Assembly: GCA_020137815.1 (NCBI GenBank)
Contig: CM035361.1
Coordinates: forward strand, 2,377,542 to 2,441,541
DNA from: Hormiphora californensis
Taxonomy: Eukaryota > Ctenophora > Tentaculata > Cydippida > Pleurobrachiidae
Length of the DNA stretch: 64,000 nt
Direction of reading: 5' to 3'
Positions 21,734 through 34,530 of this stretch are shown here, piece by piece; positions within the stretch are counted from its first letter, which is position 1; each line of letters opens with the position of its first letter. A model generated the notes under the pieces. The model searched no databases, was not told where the DNA came from, and saw only the letters and a list, made by a program, of their open reading frames with translations. The position numbers were made by a program, and so were the translations under genes.

Positions 21734-23351
21734 GAGAGAAAGAGAGAGTTGTGAGATTAGTCAGTCCTCTTGAAACATTGTATTCCCCATGATGCCCACA
21801 CATACCTGTAACTGGTTAGGGAGGATCAACCACAGTGCACTAGCAGCAATGATACTTGGCCGGAATTGTACCGAGTTGGCATCTAATGTACACAGGTCTA
21901 TCAGCTGGGAAATAAAAGAGTCAGCTAAGAGAAACATTTCTGTAGTTTGGATTGCTGTAACAAATGAAATAAAACACACTGAAAACAAAAATTCCCCTAA
22001 ACAGATTGTATGTAATTAACCACATTCGAAATGTATTCGCAACGTGCAGCCTATTACCTGCTCACTGATATACTGATATTTAGTGGACACCCCGATTTAG
22101 TGGACAAGAGCCTTTCCCCCGAGGGTGTCCCTAAATCGGGGTCCGAATGTACTGATATGATCTTCACAACGAACAATTGTGAGTCCTTTCACATACCTGT
22201 ATAATCTTAACAAAATCGCTCTGAGAGTACTCCGGCTTCATGAATTGTAGCGTTGTACAACTGAGACCTCGAAAGTGGTTTATTTGCAGGAACAGGTTTA
22301 GCCATGTGTTAACCGTTAACGTTGATAACCTCCAATCAAGTGCCTAGTGGGGGATAATGAGTGTTATTTAGGGTATAGAGATGGAGAAAGGGTCTCCTGT
22401 CGACAATAAAATACGTGTTTATATATACTTTATATTCTGCTCACACCCTCCAGTGGCAGCAGATCATTCACGAATTAATCAATTAATTAACTAATTGAGC
22501 TCGATTGAGTTTATTAAATTAGTTAATTAATTAAGTTAATTAAGTTAATCGTACCTTCATTATGGTGAGTTCCATCTGACAGACATCAACGGCAGTAAAA
22601 ACACAGGTGGTTTCCGCAAAGTGTTCACAGCCAGGCGGGTATATCTCCTGGAGGGGGGGGGGGGTGATTATTAGGGATTATATTAGGGGGGGGGGTTACC
22701 GGTGATGGAGTGTTAATCCACTTGAGCACATAGTACATACTGCATGAAGTTCAGGCTCTGAACTTACCCCTGACCTTCAGAGGTAAGTAACTTCGCCTGG
22801 TTATGAGGTAAAGAGATGGAGACATATTTCTTATTTCTTGGTAAAAGTTTGCTTGCTAGTGATGGGGGGGGGGCTACTAGTCGAGTGTCTCACATTCTTT
22901 TGTAGAGAGATAGAGGAAGTAGAAGGGTGGCACGCGATTGGGGACGCCACATTTTCCCGCGACTTCTTCCATCTCACTTTTTCCATGTGAAAACATGTGA
23001 AAATGAGGTGTGGCTATTATATATTCGTCTTGTGTAACCCCCTCTAATAAACGTACTCGAGAGAATAGGATTACACAATTATTGTAACCAGATGTTAACT
23101 CTAACCATGATATATGGTTGTTTACGATCAGTGTAACTCGAACTAATTCCGTTTTCTTTGAGTCCTGACTCCTCCCCCCAAGGGTGAAACATATTTGATT
23201 GTAAATCAGATATATAATAATACTGCGGGCATGTACGAGAAGGATTTACAGGCTTTAGGAGCTCATTTGCCACCAAGGCAGTGCTTCACACCCTCAGGGT
23301 GACTGGAGTGAGAGGGAAAGAGTGAGAGAGAAAGAGAGAATGAAAGAGAGA

Positions 23352-23413
<62 letters not shown>

Positions 23414-23465
23414 AAGAGAGTGAGAGAGAGAGTGTGAGAGTGAGAAAGAGAGAGAGAGAGAGAGT

Positions 23466-23505
<40 letters not shown>

Positions 23506-23653
23506 CAAGCAGGCTCTCCTGTTTCATTGATTGCAGTGGTTACTTGGACAGCATCCAAGAGAGAAGCTAGTGAATGCAAGTTAGTGTTTCATAAATGAAA
23601 GAGGTGTGTCAATGGGGATGGAAGTACAAGATCCAGAAAAAGAAGTGAGGGAA

Positions 23654-23731
<78 letters not shown>

Positions 23732-23861
23732 GTGAGGGTGCCTCCACTCTCTCACTCTTTACACTTCCTGGTCCGTGTACAATTAAGGGTTTCCAGGGGC
23801 CCTGTACACTGGTGATGTGTCTAAAAATAGAAATCCGTCCAAAAGTGAGTGTAAGAGAGGA

Positions 23862-23903
<42 letters not shown>

Positions 23904-25113
23904 CGAGAGATTGATTTCTCAAAATCAGTTACAAACATTCCGGATTCCATGGAGATACACTCTTACACAACTTACTCCGTCTTTCAGTTTCCATACTCAT
24001 TCCTTTACTTCCCTCTTTCCCATATGAATACTGCTCAGTATGCAAGATCACACACCCACCCACATTGTACAATGTTTTCTAATATAACACGGAAGGGACC
24101 GTCTCTGTCTCGTACACTCTGTCTCCTTCTTATACCGTCATTTTCAGCAGCCATAATAGCCACACTTTCTTGTACAGGGCGTTCATTTTAAAAGTCAAAA
24201 TTCCTTCTAACTCTTACATTATATTTGCTCTCGCGACATAATAACACGTCAGCTGAGAGAGAGAAAAAATAAGAAACACACAGAGATTCATTTCTCCCTC
24301 GCTGTGTTTCTATATCTAGGAAGAGACACCTATGCAGCTGAGAGCTCTGCAGAGGGCTGTGTGTGCTCGCACATTTCGCGCCGTTTTAGAGGCTCCGCGC
24401 GCCAAGCTTCAACTCAGCCACGAAACCTGGGTCCGCGCCCTACATCCAATAAACAAAGCCGTTGTGCCCTCTTCCCGCCCCACTAGCTCAAGAGATGTTA
24501 CTACTAGCTCATTCTCCCTCTCTCCCCCGGCTAATAGTCACTCTCACGTTTCTACGTTGGAATGTACACCGCGGCATAGGAGCTAAGGAGGGAATAGTTT
24601 TGAAAATAGTCATAAGATGTCCACAAAATCAATATATCTTATCGGATCGCCCGATCTACCCGAGACTACAAAAGCCCCACAAAAGTGGAGAGAAGTGATA
24701 CGAGTTCTGACTGGGTTAGCTTTTGATGATCCCTTAGCTTAAGCAAATAAATGAGCCACAAATCACGATTCTGTCTCATCGAAGAAGAGGATTGCATATA
24801 ATTCTGGGACATTTTTCTTTGCCCGTTGATTATATAATTAATACCCAGACTACTTTCGGGAAGAAACTTGACTAATGATCTACAACAAACAGAACATTAT
24901 GAACCCCTTCGTGATCAATCAACTTTTAAATTGATGAGTTAGGAAGGAAGTCGGATAAGTTTAGGACCAAAACCTTGGATGCACCGGAGACAAAGAGGGA
25001 TAGAGATTATTGAGATTCGATAGAGATTCTAGAAACTATAGTGGTACAGAATACATATGGGGTGCTGTTGAGTGCGAATGTGATTTGAAGATCTCTCTCT
25101 CTCACTCTCACTC

Positions 25114-25190
<77 letters not shown>

Positions 25191-28100
25191 CCACAACACG
25201 CACCACTCCCACATGGGGCCGTAAGGTCCCATGTGGAAACAGGGTTAAATCCCCCGAGCCCGGATCCTGTTGGATCTGAGGGCCCGGAGGGCCTGCGGAG
25301 TAAAGGTAGGTAGAACAATGTACATAAGGGTAGGTAGAACAATGTACATATGGGTTAAAGTAGGAGAAAATATAAAAAGGGAATTAAAGCTCATGGTGAC
25401 GGAGCAAAAGACCTCCTAAACTATCTGGAAAGAAGCCCAACCATCTGGAACGGAGTCTAAGAAGGGTCAACTTATCAGGAACAGGAGAAGTAAACCGTCT
25501 GAATCTAGGGAAACCTAGTGGCAAGCAGGAACGGGTAGAAAGGTATAAATATAAATAAATTAATTACAATTACAGGGGGAGACAGCTCAGGAGGTGTATT
25601 ACATGTCGAGAACTTTCCGGAGCGTGTTCATCGAGTTGAACAGGACTGACTTTTGGAGCTGGGAGGGGTAGATTTGGCGGGTTATGGCAGTCAGGTACTT
25701 CTCCAGTCGGGGGCTGACTCCGCCAAGGGCTCCGATCACGATAGGGATGACCGTGGCCTTTTTAAGTTCCCAAATTCGTGTGAGCTCCCTCCGAAGTTCT
25801 TGGTACTTCTCGATCTTCTCCATCTCCCTGTCCGAGACTGACCTGTCTTTTGGTACAGCGACGTCGATCAGTAGCGCTTCCTTCTTTAGTTTGTCTAGAA
25901 GGACCAAGTCAGGTTTACATGCCTGGATGGGGTTGTCCGTCCTGTATGTGGAAATCCCAGAGAATCTTGTAGTTCTCATTCTCAAGCACTTTTTCTGCAT
26001 AGTGGCTCCACCACTTTGATTCAGCAGGGAATCCGTAGTCCTTGCACATTCCCCAGTGTAGGCGGCAGCTACTCGATCGTGTCTGTGCTTATAGTCTCCG
26101 TTGGAGAGTTTCGTGCATCCGTTTAGGATGTGTTCCACCGACTCGTTGTGTTCGTTTACAGATACGGCACTTCTCAGTCACTCCTTGCTCTTTCTCTATG
26201 GCAGCTTTTATCCAGTTCGTGCGAATGGCTTGATCCTGGGCAGCAAATACATCGGCTTCGGTATATCTGCTGAGGCTCTCTTTGTTGAGCCAGGCCCAGG
26301 GTCGCATCCCCCTTCTTCCAGTTGCTTCAGGAATCTTCCATGTAGCACTTTGCTCTTCCATTTCTCTACAAGTTCCGCCTCTAATCTTTCCTTCAGGGCT
26401 TCTGCGTCTTCTGGAGGTCCAGTTTAGCATATCCTCAGTCTGCATCGCCGTGTGGAGGGCACGTATCCTGGGGTCCGTAGAATTGTTGAAGAATGTCACG
26501 AGTCCTGTCTCTTCCTTTGCAATGACATCTTCAATCCGCTGGAGGCCCCTTCCTCCCAGTTTTCCTGCTGACATACAGTCGGTCAACGTCACTGTTGTTC
26601 TTGATGACTTCCTCTTCTCAGGATCTTCCTAGTAATCATATCTAGTCCATTGGCTTCGGAAGTGGACCAGTCCAGTATTCCGGCACCGGACGTAGCACAG
26701 GTATTGCCCATGTGGTTGATTGCAGTGATGGAGGTTCTTGCCTTGCAGCTCGAGGAACATTGTCTTGACCTCTTCGAGTGTATTCTATTTTGACCTTAGC
26801 TTTCTTTCTTGATGTAGAATGCTTCAACCTCCATGATGGCCGAGGTACTTCTTGCTTCTGTAAGCCTCCGTCTTCCACCGGTGACGGGTATTCTTCTGCT
26901 GCGCCACTTCCACTCGGTAGGGACTTATTCCCTGCATCCTACTTCTGACTCCACCACTAGTCAGGGCTCCGCATTTGGATTATCACCAGGGACATGTTGA
27001 TGTCAGTGCTAACTTTTCTCGGTGACTGCCAGAGCTGTTGGGGTCATCTTTTTTGAGCTGGCATAACGCTTCAGGAGGTTCGTCCATGTATAGGCGTGGT
27101 TAATACTAATATCGGTAACTAGAGCTTCTGGGTTAGATATGGTGTACCTCTTCCTTGGTTAGTTAGAGCACATGGACAAGGGGATCAGGCCGATACTAAA
27201 GTGCAATCGGGAGCGCGTCTCCTTGGAAGAGGCCTTCTCTTGATGTAGTATTTGGCCTCAAGCTGAGCCAGATTGGACTATATTAACAACACACTGTTTG
27301 GAAACGATGATTCGAATAGTCCGGATTATCTGAGGGTTTTATCTTTGCACTTGCACATGCACAATCTATCCATTGACTTCCGGATCCAGGAGTGTGGATC
27401 GAGTCATATGCCTTCTGGTAGTCGATGTAGGACTATACAGAGAAGACTTGTACGTTTTGTTGCAACTCTCTCTCTCCTCTCTCCCCTCATCGTCTCTCGC
27501 CCTCCTCGCTCTCTCTCTCTCTCTCTTCCACTCTCGTCTCGTCCTCTCTCCTCGTCTCTCCATCCATCGTCACTCCACTCTCTCCTCTCTCGGCTCCCTC
27601 TCTCCTCTCTCTCTCACCTCTTCTAAGAATGTACAGGGTGGCACAATGTGTGTACCAAAATGTGCCCCACTGCACCATATCCTGCTATACACCCACTAAG
27701 AAGTAAGAACTTTAGAGGAGAGAATGAAAAATGAGGGTGGGGAGGGGGGTGGGGGGCAAAATGCTATTATACTGCATGGTTTTGGTTGTTCAATGTTCAT
27801 TCATTCCTTTTGACACATTTCCCGGAATTTTAGAGGGCTGGGAGTATTCTTTTTATGCTGCACGAGGTCAAGGATTACCGAGAGAAGAGAGAAACTAGAG
27901 AGAAACTAGAGTGAACATATAGTGATCATATGTTGTATTTTGCAGCCCAAATCTAAGAAAATGGAGCATCAGAACATCATCATCTAATATCAATTACCTC
28001 AAGTTTTGCAGCCATATGAAGCGCAGTGACACCAACCAATTGAATCTGTTCTGGTCTCCAGCTACTATCGGAGCGTTTTGAGAAAAACCTGAGGATATAA

Positions 28101-28416
28101 AGTTGGAGGAAAAGGTACAAACAATTTGATATGATCAGTGGATAAATGAAATTGGAAAAACTCAGACAATTTGTCAACCCTTGTTCCCTATAGAATTGGG
28201 AAAACTCTTTCAACCAGTGATCCAAATAATTTGCCTTGTCCGAATCTCTCTCGCGCCCGGTAAATGTAAAGGAGGATTAGAACATTAAACAGCAAAATGA
28301 TATCAATTCTTCTTGTTGTTACTCACCTATCAGTGTAATCCATGGCGAGGTAGTAGGTTTCCCTTTTTAGATGGAACTGTTGGCAAACCTGATGGGGGAA
28401 AGGGTTGAGAGAGAGA

Positions 28417-28455
<39 letters not shown>

Positions 28456-29463
28456 CGCGGAGAGGAGGGAGAGAGAGGAGTCTCCCTTCCCCGCGCTCGC
28501 CTCGCTCTCTCTCCTGCGTCTCTCTCTTTCTCTCTCCCCTTCCTCCTCCTCTCGTCTCTCTCTCTCGCTCTTCTCTCTCTATCTCGCTATCTCTAGAGAG
28601 GAGAGAGAGAGTGTGTGTGAGAGAAAATGAAAACTCACCACAACAAGCCAGTCTAACAGTTTTGCCCTTTTACAGGGACCGTACAACACGTGCGTGAGAA
28701 TCCCAATCTTGTTATTGTGTCGTTTTTCCTCCTGATAGATTTAGATGATAAGTAAAGATGATTTAGATCAGCAATAATTGATAAACATAATTTGATCTAG
28801 TGATTGGGAAATGGGAATGCTGAAATGAATGCTGAAATGAGTGGAAAGTTGCACGAGAATTGGTATTTATGTACAAACGTTTGATTGGGATATGTTTTGA
28901 TATGATGACGTGTCTTTCGATGTATATCGCCATTTATTTTCCAGCTTGGAACTAAGACATGCCCAGCAAATTGACTCTAGTACTTATTATGTATTTATAC
29001 TGTGTCTGTGTAAGAAGGTGTGTATGTTTGAAATTATTGACCCTGCCAAACAACTTAAATTAATTAAAGATTAGGTTACCACTACTTGATGACAGAATTG
29101 ATGCTACCCAATCTGTATAACAGGGAAATTGCACTAACAAGGCCAAGGGGCGTGATAGACTCTACCATATGACTCGTAATTAATCAGAAAATTATTGGTA
29201 AACATGAAACAATCAATAATGCTACCTCAAAACTCGTCATGAACAATACTATAAATAAGCTTAAAATCCAAAAGCTAATTAATCAACTAATCAATTAATT
29301 AATTAATTAATTAGTTAACTAAAAGATAGCATTACCTGTCGCTTTAGTCCCGACCACACTTTGTCATTTGGTGCAAAGTTCAGATGGGGTAAAGGTATGG
29401 TTGGTACGGGAATAGCACTTGGTTTCGATGGTGATCCCTGAGAGGGGATGTTGGGATTAGCGG

Positions 29464-29525
<62 letters not shown>

Positions 29526-30491
29526 TAGAGAGAGAGAGGGTGTTGGGTTAGAGAGAAGAGGTTGTGGGGTTGATGGCTCTCTTTTTTTTTCTTTCTCTCC
29601 CTCTGTGTGTTCTCTCGCGGCGCGCGTTTTTTTTGCGTTGTGGTTCTCGCGGCGTCCGGGGGCGCGGCGCCTGCGCATGGGAGTGTTGTGGGGCTCTCGC
29701 GGGGGTGTTTGGGGACTCCCGCCCGCCGGCGGCGGTGGTAGGGGGGTTTCAGCGCGCCGCGCGGGGTGTTTGGGGTTCGCCGCCGGGGGTGTTGGGGCTC
29801 GCCCGCGGGCGGGGGGGGCTGTTGCGCCGACGCGCGGGTGTTGGGGTTCGCGCGGGGGTGTTGGGGCTCGCTCGGGGGTTTCGGGCCTCGGCGAGGGGGT
29901 GGTTCGGGCCGCTCGTGGGTGCGAGCGCCGAGGGGGGTGTTCCCCCCCCTAGGCGGCCTTGCCTTCGCTAGCCTGTGGTCTTTTCGCGGCTGCCCTGTGT
30001 GGGGTTTTTCCGGGTGCGCGGGGGTGTTTTAGGGCTCGCGGCGGGTGTTCGGGTTCGCGCGATGAAGAGAGGGAGAGGGGAGGAGAGGGAGGTTAGAAGA
30101 AGAGGGGGGGTTAGAGAGAGAGAGGGTGTTGGGGTTAGAGAGGGGGTGTTGGGGATAGAGAGGGGGTGTTGGGGATAGAAAGAGGGGGGGGGTTAGAGAG
30201 AGAGAGGGTGTTGGGGTTAGAGAGGGGGTGTTGGGGATAGAAAGAGGGGGGGTTAGAGAGAGAGAGGGTGTTGGGGTTAGAGAGGGGGTGTTGGGGATAG
30301 AGAGGGGGTGTTAGGGATAGAGAGGGGGTGTTAGGGATAGAGAGGGGGTGAGAGAGAAGGGGGTGTTAGGGATAGAGAGGGGGTGTTAGGGATAGAAAGG
30401 GGGTGTTAGGGTTAGAGAGGGGGTGTTAGGGATAGAGAGAGGGTGTTAGGGTTAGAGAGAGGGGGTGTTAGGGATAGAGAGAGGGTGTTAG

Positions 30492-30548
<57 letters not shown>

Positions 30549-32735
30549 GTTGGGGTTAGAGAGAGGGTGTTAGGGTTAGAGAGGGGGTGTTAGGGATAGA
30601 AAGATGGAGAGAGAAAAAAGTTCTAGCTAGATAGGTGAGCTATAACAGTGTTGTCAGACACTGACTGTACATCGCGCAACCTCGATGCACAGTCAGACCC
30701 CAAACACAGCTTTAGAACGCGCAAAGATCAACACGCGGCGCGGTTTACACATTTTCAACACTTGTTCTTGTAAAAAAAGCTTCGCGCGACTTTCCCACGG
30801 TCCGTGGGAAAAGCGAGAGACGCGTTCAGACTATAGAGAGAGAAGAGTAGGCGCGCGATAGCATTTGCTGTGTGCGGCGCGTTCCAGATTCAAGTAGACC
30901 CATTGGGGTGAGACCCTCCTCGCTACGCGAGGCCGCTACGCGGCCTCACGTAGCCGCACCGGGCCTACGGCCCGGTGCGAAGAGGAGGGTCTCATATGAG
31001 ACAATAACAGTGTATTTGAATTTTGAGGGTAAGACAGTCTGGGCGAGAAAGAAAGGGGAACCTATTAGTGAGGAAGAAATGGCTTCCATTGAATGACAGT
31101 GGTTGATGTACTGCAGCAGAAGGGCTAGTAGCAGTGTGTATTTTGATGGATAAAAGTCAGGCGACCACCTGGCCTGATAAGACGGAAAATACTCTATCTT
31201 TTTTCTTCTCTCTCGGCTCTCGCTCTATCTTTTTTTCTTTTCTCCTCTATTTCTTCTTTTCTCTCCTTCCTTGGTTTTCTTCTCTCTTAGACTATCATTT
31301 TGCTGGCTGCTACAACTGCGGGTACACATCTGTTTTCTCTCAACTAGGCTACACCCTTTCCCAATCCTCTCTCTCTTTCTGCCCTTCTTTGTCTCTCTGT
31401 CTCTCACTCTCTCTCTCTCTCTCTCTCTAGCTCCCTCTCTCTCTCTCTCTCTCTCTCTCCCTAGTCTCTGATAAGAAAATTCCAATTCCAGAATCCAGAT
31501 GATGTAAGAGAGAAGGTACCAACATATGCCCCTCCCTGTTCATGCTAACAATTGCAATAACTGATAATGAGCTCGGTTCGTTGAAAATAGGATACGGTGA
31601 TTAGGTATGTATGGGAAAATATGGTTGCATTCTTTTCATACCGATCTCACTGCAATCTCAGCTGCATGCTAACAGATCAAGGTACACCAATAGATAGTAA
31701 AGAGATGATTTATAGTGGTACGATTGGATAAAACAGAGATATAGAGATGAGAAGATTGGGTTGCTAAGAAAGGGGGCTGTCGGGAGGAGAAAGGGGGGTA
31801 AACTGGAAAATACAAACAATTTGAGAAACAAACTAACAACTAAATAAAGTTCAGAGGCACAGACTAATAAACAATCAGAAAATTAACAATCAATCGATTA
31901 AATCAATTAAGCATACCTCAGAGAAAGGGGGAGTGGGAAGATCAGGTCTGATCTTTGCTGCATCACCGTAGGGCGTTGTTTCGATATAGCGCCTTTTTGG
32001 ACTCGGCTGCAGAAAATAAATACTGTGTTATACTGCAGGGAGTAAAGGTTAGATAAATGAACATTTTAGTAACATAACCAGCATTTTGGAAGGTGAAAGC
32101 GTGAAAAGTTAAAGAAACAAGTTGTGAATTTTAGATTTTTTTTCGGTAAACTTCAGCATAAAAAACACCACATCACACCAAAAAGACACATCCGACAATG
32201 ACATGTTGTGTATTACATGAGGGAGAAATGGGGAGACATGGAAACTTCGCGAGTGAAGCCAGGGTTGTGGTGGAATGTGACCCGCTGCTATGTGATCTGT
32301 TCTATCAGTTATCTGAAACAACGTACTTAAAATCCAGGGAACTAGTTTTATCTTACACACTGTTTTACGAAAATTATATACGATACTAGTATGTAGTATA
32401 AAACATACCGTGATTTAGGTAGTCTTAACCCTTCCAGAGACCCTATTATATTCCCTGCTACACTTACGGAGTTGGGAGTGGCATCTTGGAGGGGTTTGAA
32501 GTGAGAGGTGGATGTTTGTTGTACCGAGCTACACCGCTTTTTGGAGCCCTCCTGCGAGAAGAGAGGGATTAGCACATCTGATTTTATTTGTTAAGAAAGG
32601 AACTATTTAACTCATTGAAATTTAATCATTACATAGTCATGAATAAATCGACAAGCCTCATTACTCAGGAATACTAAGACCACTTACGAGGAGAACGGTG
32701 GTAGATTTTCGTTTGGCGGACTTGGCACGAATCAT
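20824..32735 (-). CDS. CCNE: Cyclin E
   Basis: Exons in transcript order: 32735-32688, 32551-32468, 32006-31917, 29437-29336, 28731-28639, 28388-28327, 28088-27998, 22647-22555, 22343-22197, 21904-21806, 21581-21507, 21363-21262, 21149-21081, 20934-20824; all in phase; 421 aa. Cyclin E is the G1/S activator of CDK2. The first cyclin box (about 110-250) shows LLDWLVV, then VCQQFHLKRETYYLA, then QLVGVTALHMAAKLEEIYPP, all close to vertebrate cyclin E. The second box (about 255-365) ends in ERDRHNIQTH, a cyclin E hallmark. The N-terminus has a basic KSAKRKS segment and the family PLPxLxxAPxDxVW motif. The tail carries PLTPESDSD, an Fbw7-type degron candidate. An in-frame stop lies just upstream of ATG 32735, although tag|gag there could also be a splice acceptor. 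The stop at 20826-20824 sits inside a good donor, so a further 3' exon is possible. Confidence 0.93.
21605..21750. repeat. (GA)n microsatellite next to cyclin E exon 11 acceptor
   Basis: GA on the plus strand, therefore CT on the cyclin E coding strand. It lies about 25 bp upstream of the exon 11 acceptor and would extend its pyrimidine tract. Confidence 0.9.
23300..23505. repeat. (GA)n microsatellite
   Basis: Long imperfect GA tract ending in a G run; several apparent poly(SL) frames here are artefacts. Confidence 0.92.
23655..23730. repeat. (GA)n microsatellite
   Basis: Nearly pure GA run of about 75 bases. A shorter one follows at 23861-23903. Confidence 0.92.
25099..25187. repeat. (CT)n microsatellite
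   Basis: CT run preceded by CTCACT units. It is in the opposite orientation to most tracts in this gene. Confidence 0.92.
25599..27440 (-). pseudogene. Degenerate non-LTR retrotransposon, REL-endonuclease type (R2/NeSL-like)
   Basis: Two minus-strand open frames are offset by a frameshift near 26090-26130: 26592 down to 26089, and 26138 down to 25599. The second reads EHILNGCTKL, then KPDLVLLDKLKK...LLIDVAVPKD, then EKIEKYQELRREL and IPIVIGALGGVS. This is the conserved C-terminal zinc-finger and restriction-like endonuclease region of R2/R4/NeSL-type elements, with the PD...D core present. The frameshift falls inside the CCHC finger (CRICKRT in one frame, EHILNGC in the other). Further upstream, broken pieces of reverse transcriptase can be read, such as AYDSI near 27410 and a SIGLIPLS-like patch near 27195. 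The copy is 5'-truncated and mutated, hence dead. It is an old insertion in cyclin E intron 7, on the same strand as the gene. Confidence 0.8.
28400..28620. repeat. GA/CT mirror microsatellite next to cyclin E exon 6 acceptor
   Basis: GA repeats followed by CT repeats and again GA, able to fold back. On the coding strand of cyclin E, the part nearest the exon 6 acceptor (28388) is pyrimidine-rich. Confidence 0.85.
29463..29545. repeat. (GA)n microsatellite next to cyclin E exon 4 acceptor
   Basis: GA on plus, CT on the cyclin E coding strand, beginning 25 bp from the exon 4 acceptor at 29437. Confidence 0.9.
29590..30060. other. GC-rich, CpG-rich island in cyclin E intron 3
   Basis: About 470 bases rich in gggtgttgggg, cgcgggggtg and gcgccg, far richer in G+C and CpG than anything around it. 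Open frames here encode low-complexity Gly/Arg/Val with no domain and are treated as by-products. It grades directly into the GTTAGGG minisatellite. Confidence 0.7.
30080..30605. repeat. GTTAGGGATAGAGAGGG minisatellite
   Basis: About 20-25 tandem units of roughly 20-22 bp built on gtgttagggatagagagggg, with ggggttagagag variants and an internal (GA)n run at 30490-30545. Many units contain the hexamer TTAGGG. Confidence 0.9.
30895..30998. repeat. GC-rich multi-hairpin element
   Basis: Outer arms gagaccctcctc and gaggagggtctc enclose several small perfect hairpins (cgcgaggccgctacgcggcctc, ccgggcctacggcccgg). This is a cruciform-prone structure of about 100 bp in cyclin E intron 3. Confidence 0.8.
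31395..31465. repeat. (CT)n microsatellite
   Basis: CT run on the plus strand in cyclin E intron 3, opposite in orientation to the acceptor-proximal tracts. Confidence 0.9.
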
Positions 32736-33132
32736 CACTTTCTCCTACCAGAGGGCTGTAGTGCGGACAACAGTCAGACAAGTTCTTCAAACAATTGGAG
32801 GGGGGGATCAACAAATTCTGGGTCGATGGGCGGAAAGCAGTGGATGCTAAAAAAGCTCTTAAATAATAGATAGCAGTACAGGATACAAATAGGATATCCA
32901 GTATCAGAGTCTAAGGGCCACAATCGCCGGTTACATCTTGAAAATCGAAAGTCGAAACTTGGTGAAAACGAAAAAAGAAAAGTAAAACAAAATCAAATTT
33001 TTGCAAGACATCTCGATCTCAAAGAATTTGGTGCGCGGCAACAAATGCGACGTTTACTTCAATTATTTTGCGCGATACGTTTACTTGCTTCGAATAGAAG
33101 TCATTGAGTGCGCAACCGACGTCGCGATCCCG

Positions 33133-33585
33133 ATAGGGATCCCTAAAAAAGTTCAGTATTTACACAGAGTTTAAAGTCCATTTTTTTTCAACTGTTCACC
33201 CAAAATTGAAATTTCAGTGAAATTAAGAATTTTCGTGGCGCGCGCTACACGTTAACATGTGATAGACGCGCAAAACAATTCCGCGCACGACTTTGGGGGG
33301 TGAACAGTTGAAAAAAAATGGAGTATACACAGTCTTTACTCAGTCGTTACACCCAGAGCGGCGCGTGCTGCGCACAGTGGCTTTTTCCAAGAAAATATTG
33401 GATTGTGTGCTGCACAATTGACAAAATTGAGCGCTGCGGCGAAAAAAGTTTCCGAAAACGCTGCAAATCGAGTGCGAAAGACGCAGTCGTTACACCCAGA
33501 GCGGCGCGGGCGCTCTGGGTGTAACGACTGAGTAAAGACTGTGTAAACTCTGTGTAAATACTGAACTTTTTTAGGGATCCCTATA
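33133..33585. repeat. Nested palindromic element
   Basis: The outer arms atagggatccctaaaaaagt and its complement lie at 33134-33153 and about 33562-33583, with pairing continuing through cagtatttacacagagttta. A second pair (ttttttttcaactgttcacc near 33181 and its complement near 33300) and a third (gtcgttacacccagagcg near 33342 and its complement near 33510) are nested in it, so one fold-back appears to sit inside another. It lies in the divergent region between cyclin E and the RhoGEF. Confidence 0.8.
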
Positions 33586-33712
33586 CGAAAAAATAAAATG
33601 AAACTTTTTTCAAAAAATAAAACCCGAGACTTTTTAGTTTTCTCTCTCTCAAGCTCTTGGAATGCGCTGCAGCCCCCTCATGCGCGCACCCCCGCAATAT
33701 ATATTATATTAA

Positions 33713-33840
33713 AGTCCGTTTCAAGCGACTTGACCCGTAATTCTTGGAATTTGGCGCATTGCGCGTGTATTTACAAAGGGGAAATCCTGAATTTCCAGGA
33801 ATCTCAGGTCAAGTCGTTTGAAACGCACTTTATAAGGGGC
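33713..33840. repeat. Small inverted-repeat element
   Basis: aaagtccgtttcaagcgact pairs with agtcgtttgaaacgcacttt, and caagaat/attcttgg-like pairing continues inside. Length is about 125 bp. Confidence 0.7.
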
Positions 33841-34530
33841 CTGCAACGTATGCCAACTCAAGCTCGCAACGGCGGGTTTTACTAGCTTGATACCGCGTGG
33901 CCCAAAAAAAACTAAGGGTACGTTGGCCTTCTTTTCTCCTAGAAATTTAATTTCAATCACTCTAATATTTTGTCACAATATTTGTATGGTTACTCATTCG
34001 AGGAATCCAGAGTTTCAGCCTTCTGGATGAAAATTCATTTTTTTCGCCCGAATGAACATCTAATGAACGCCAAAACGGGACCATATTTTGGTACCAAAGT
34101 TTTACAAATTTGTTTGGCTATCGATTTCCTTTCGAACGCGACCAGTTTGAGCTTAATTGGATCACCACAAGAATCACAGTGACCAGTTTACCAAGCCTAG
34201 GTTGGGTCATGTGATCCCCATCAAATTATGACGTGTTAGCTAGAGAACTTACATTCTAACCGACGCTGTATCGTTATACCGTCCTAATTAGCAGATGTGA
34301 TACGTGATACGCGACCATTACACCTGCTTATTGGCACTTATTAATGACGCTAGCGGTTCAATAGGGGTCACTTGACCATACCTAGTGTCGGGAAAGTGGC
34401 CACTGTGTCTCTTGTGGTGGCCCAATTGAGCTAAAATTAGTCGCGTTTGAAAGGAAATCGTTACCCAAAGGCGACTGTGAAATTCCAGTTTGGAATAGTT
34501 TTCTTGTTTTCAAGTTCATTTAGGATTCAT

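Larger units (their letters stand above)
22648..27997. other. Cyclin E intron 7, repeat-filled
   Basis: A 5.35-kb intron between cyclin E exons 7 and 8. It holds (GA)n tracts at 23310-23500, 23655-23730 and 23861-23903, a (CT)n tract at 25099-25187, short G runs near 22650-22690 and 22865, and the decayed non-LTR retrotransposon at 25599-27440. The reading frame at 24300-24700 has no recognisable domain and is not called as a gene. Confidence 0.6.

Noticed and set aside
24304-24698. Overlapping ORFs of 60-84 codons near 24.3-24.7 kb
   Set aside because: No recognisable domain, overlapping frames, inside a cyclin E intron.
29564-30178. Gly/Arg/Val-rich frames in the GC island
   Set aside because: High GC alone removes stop codons; the peptides are low-complexity and three frames are open at once.
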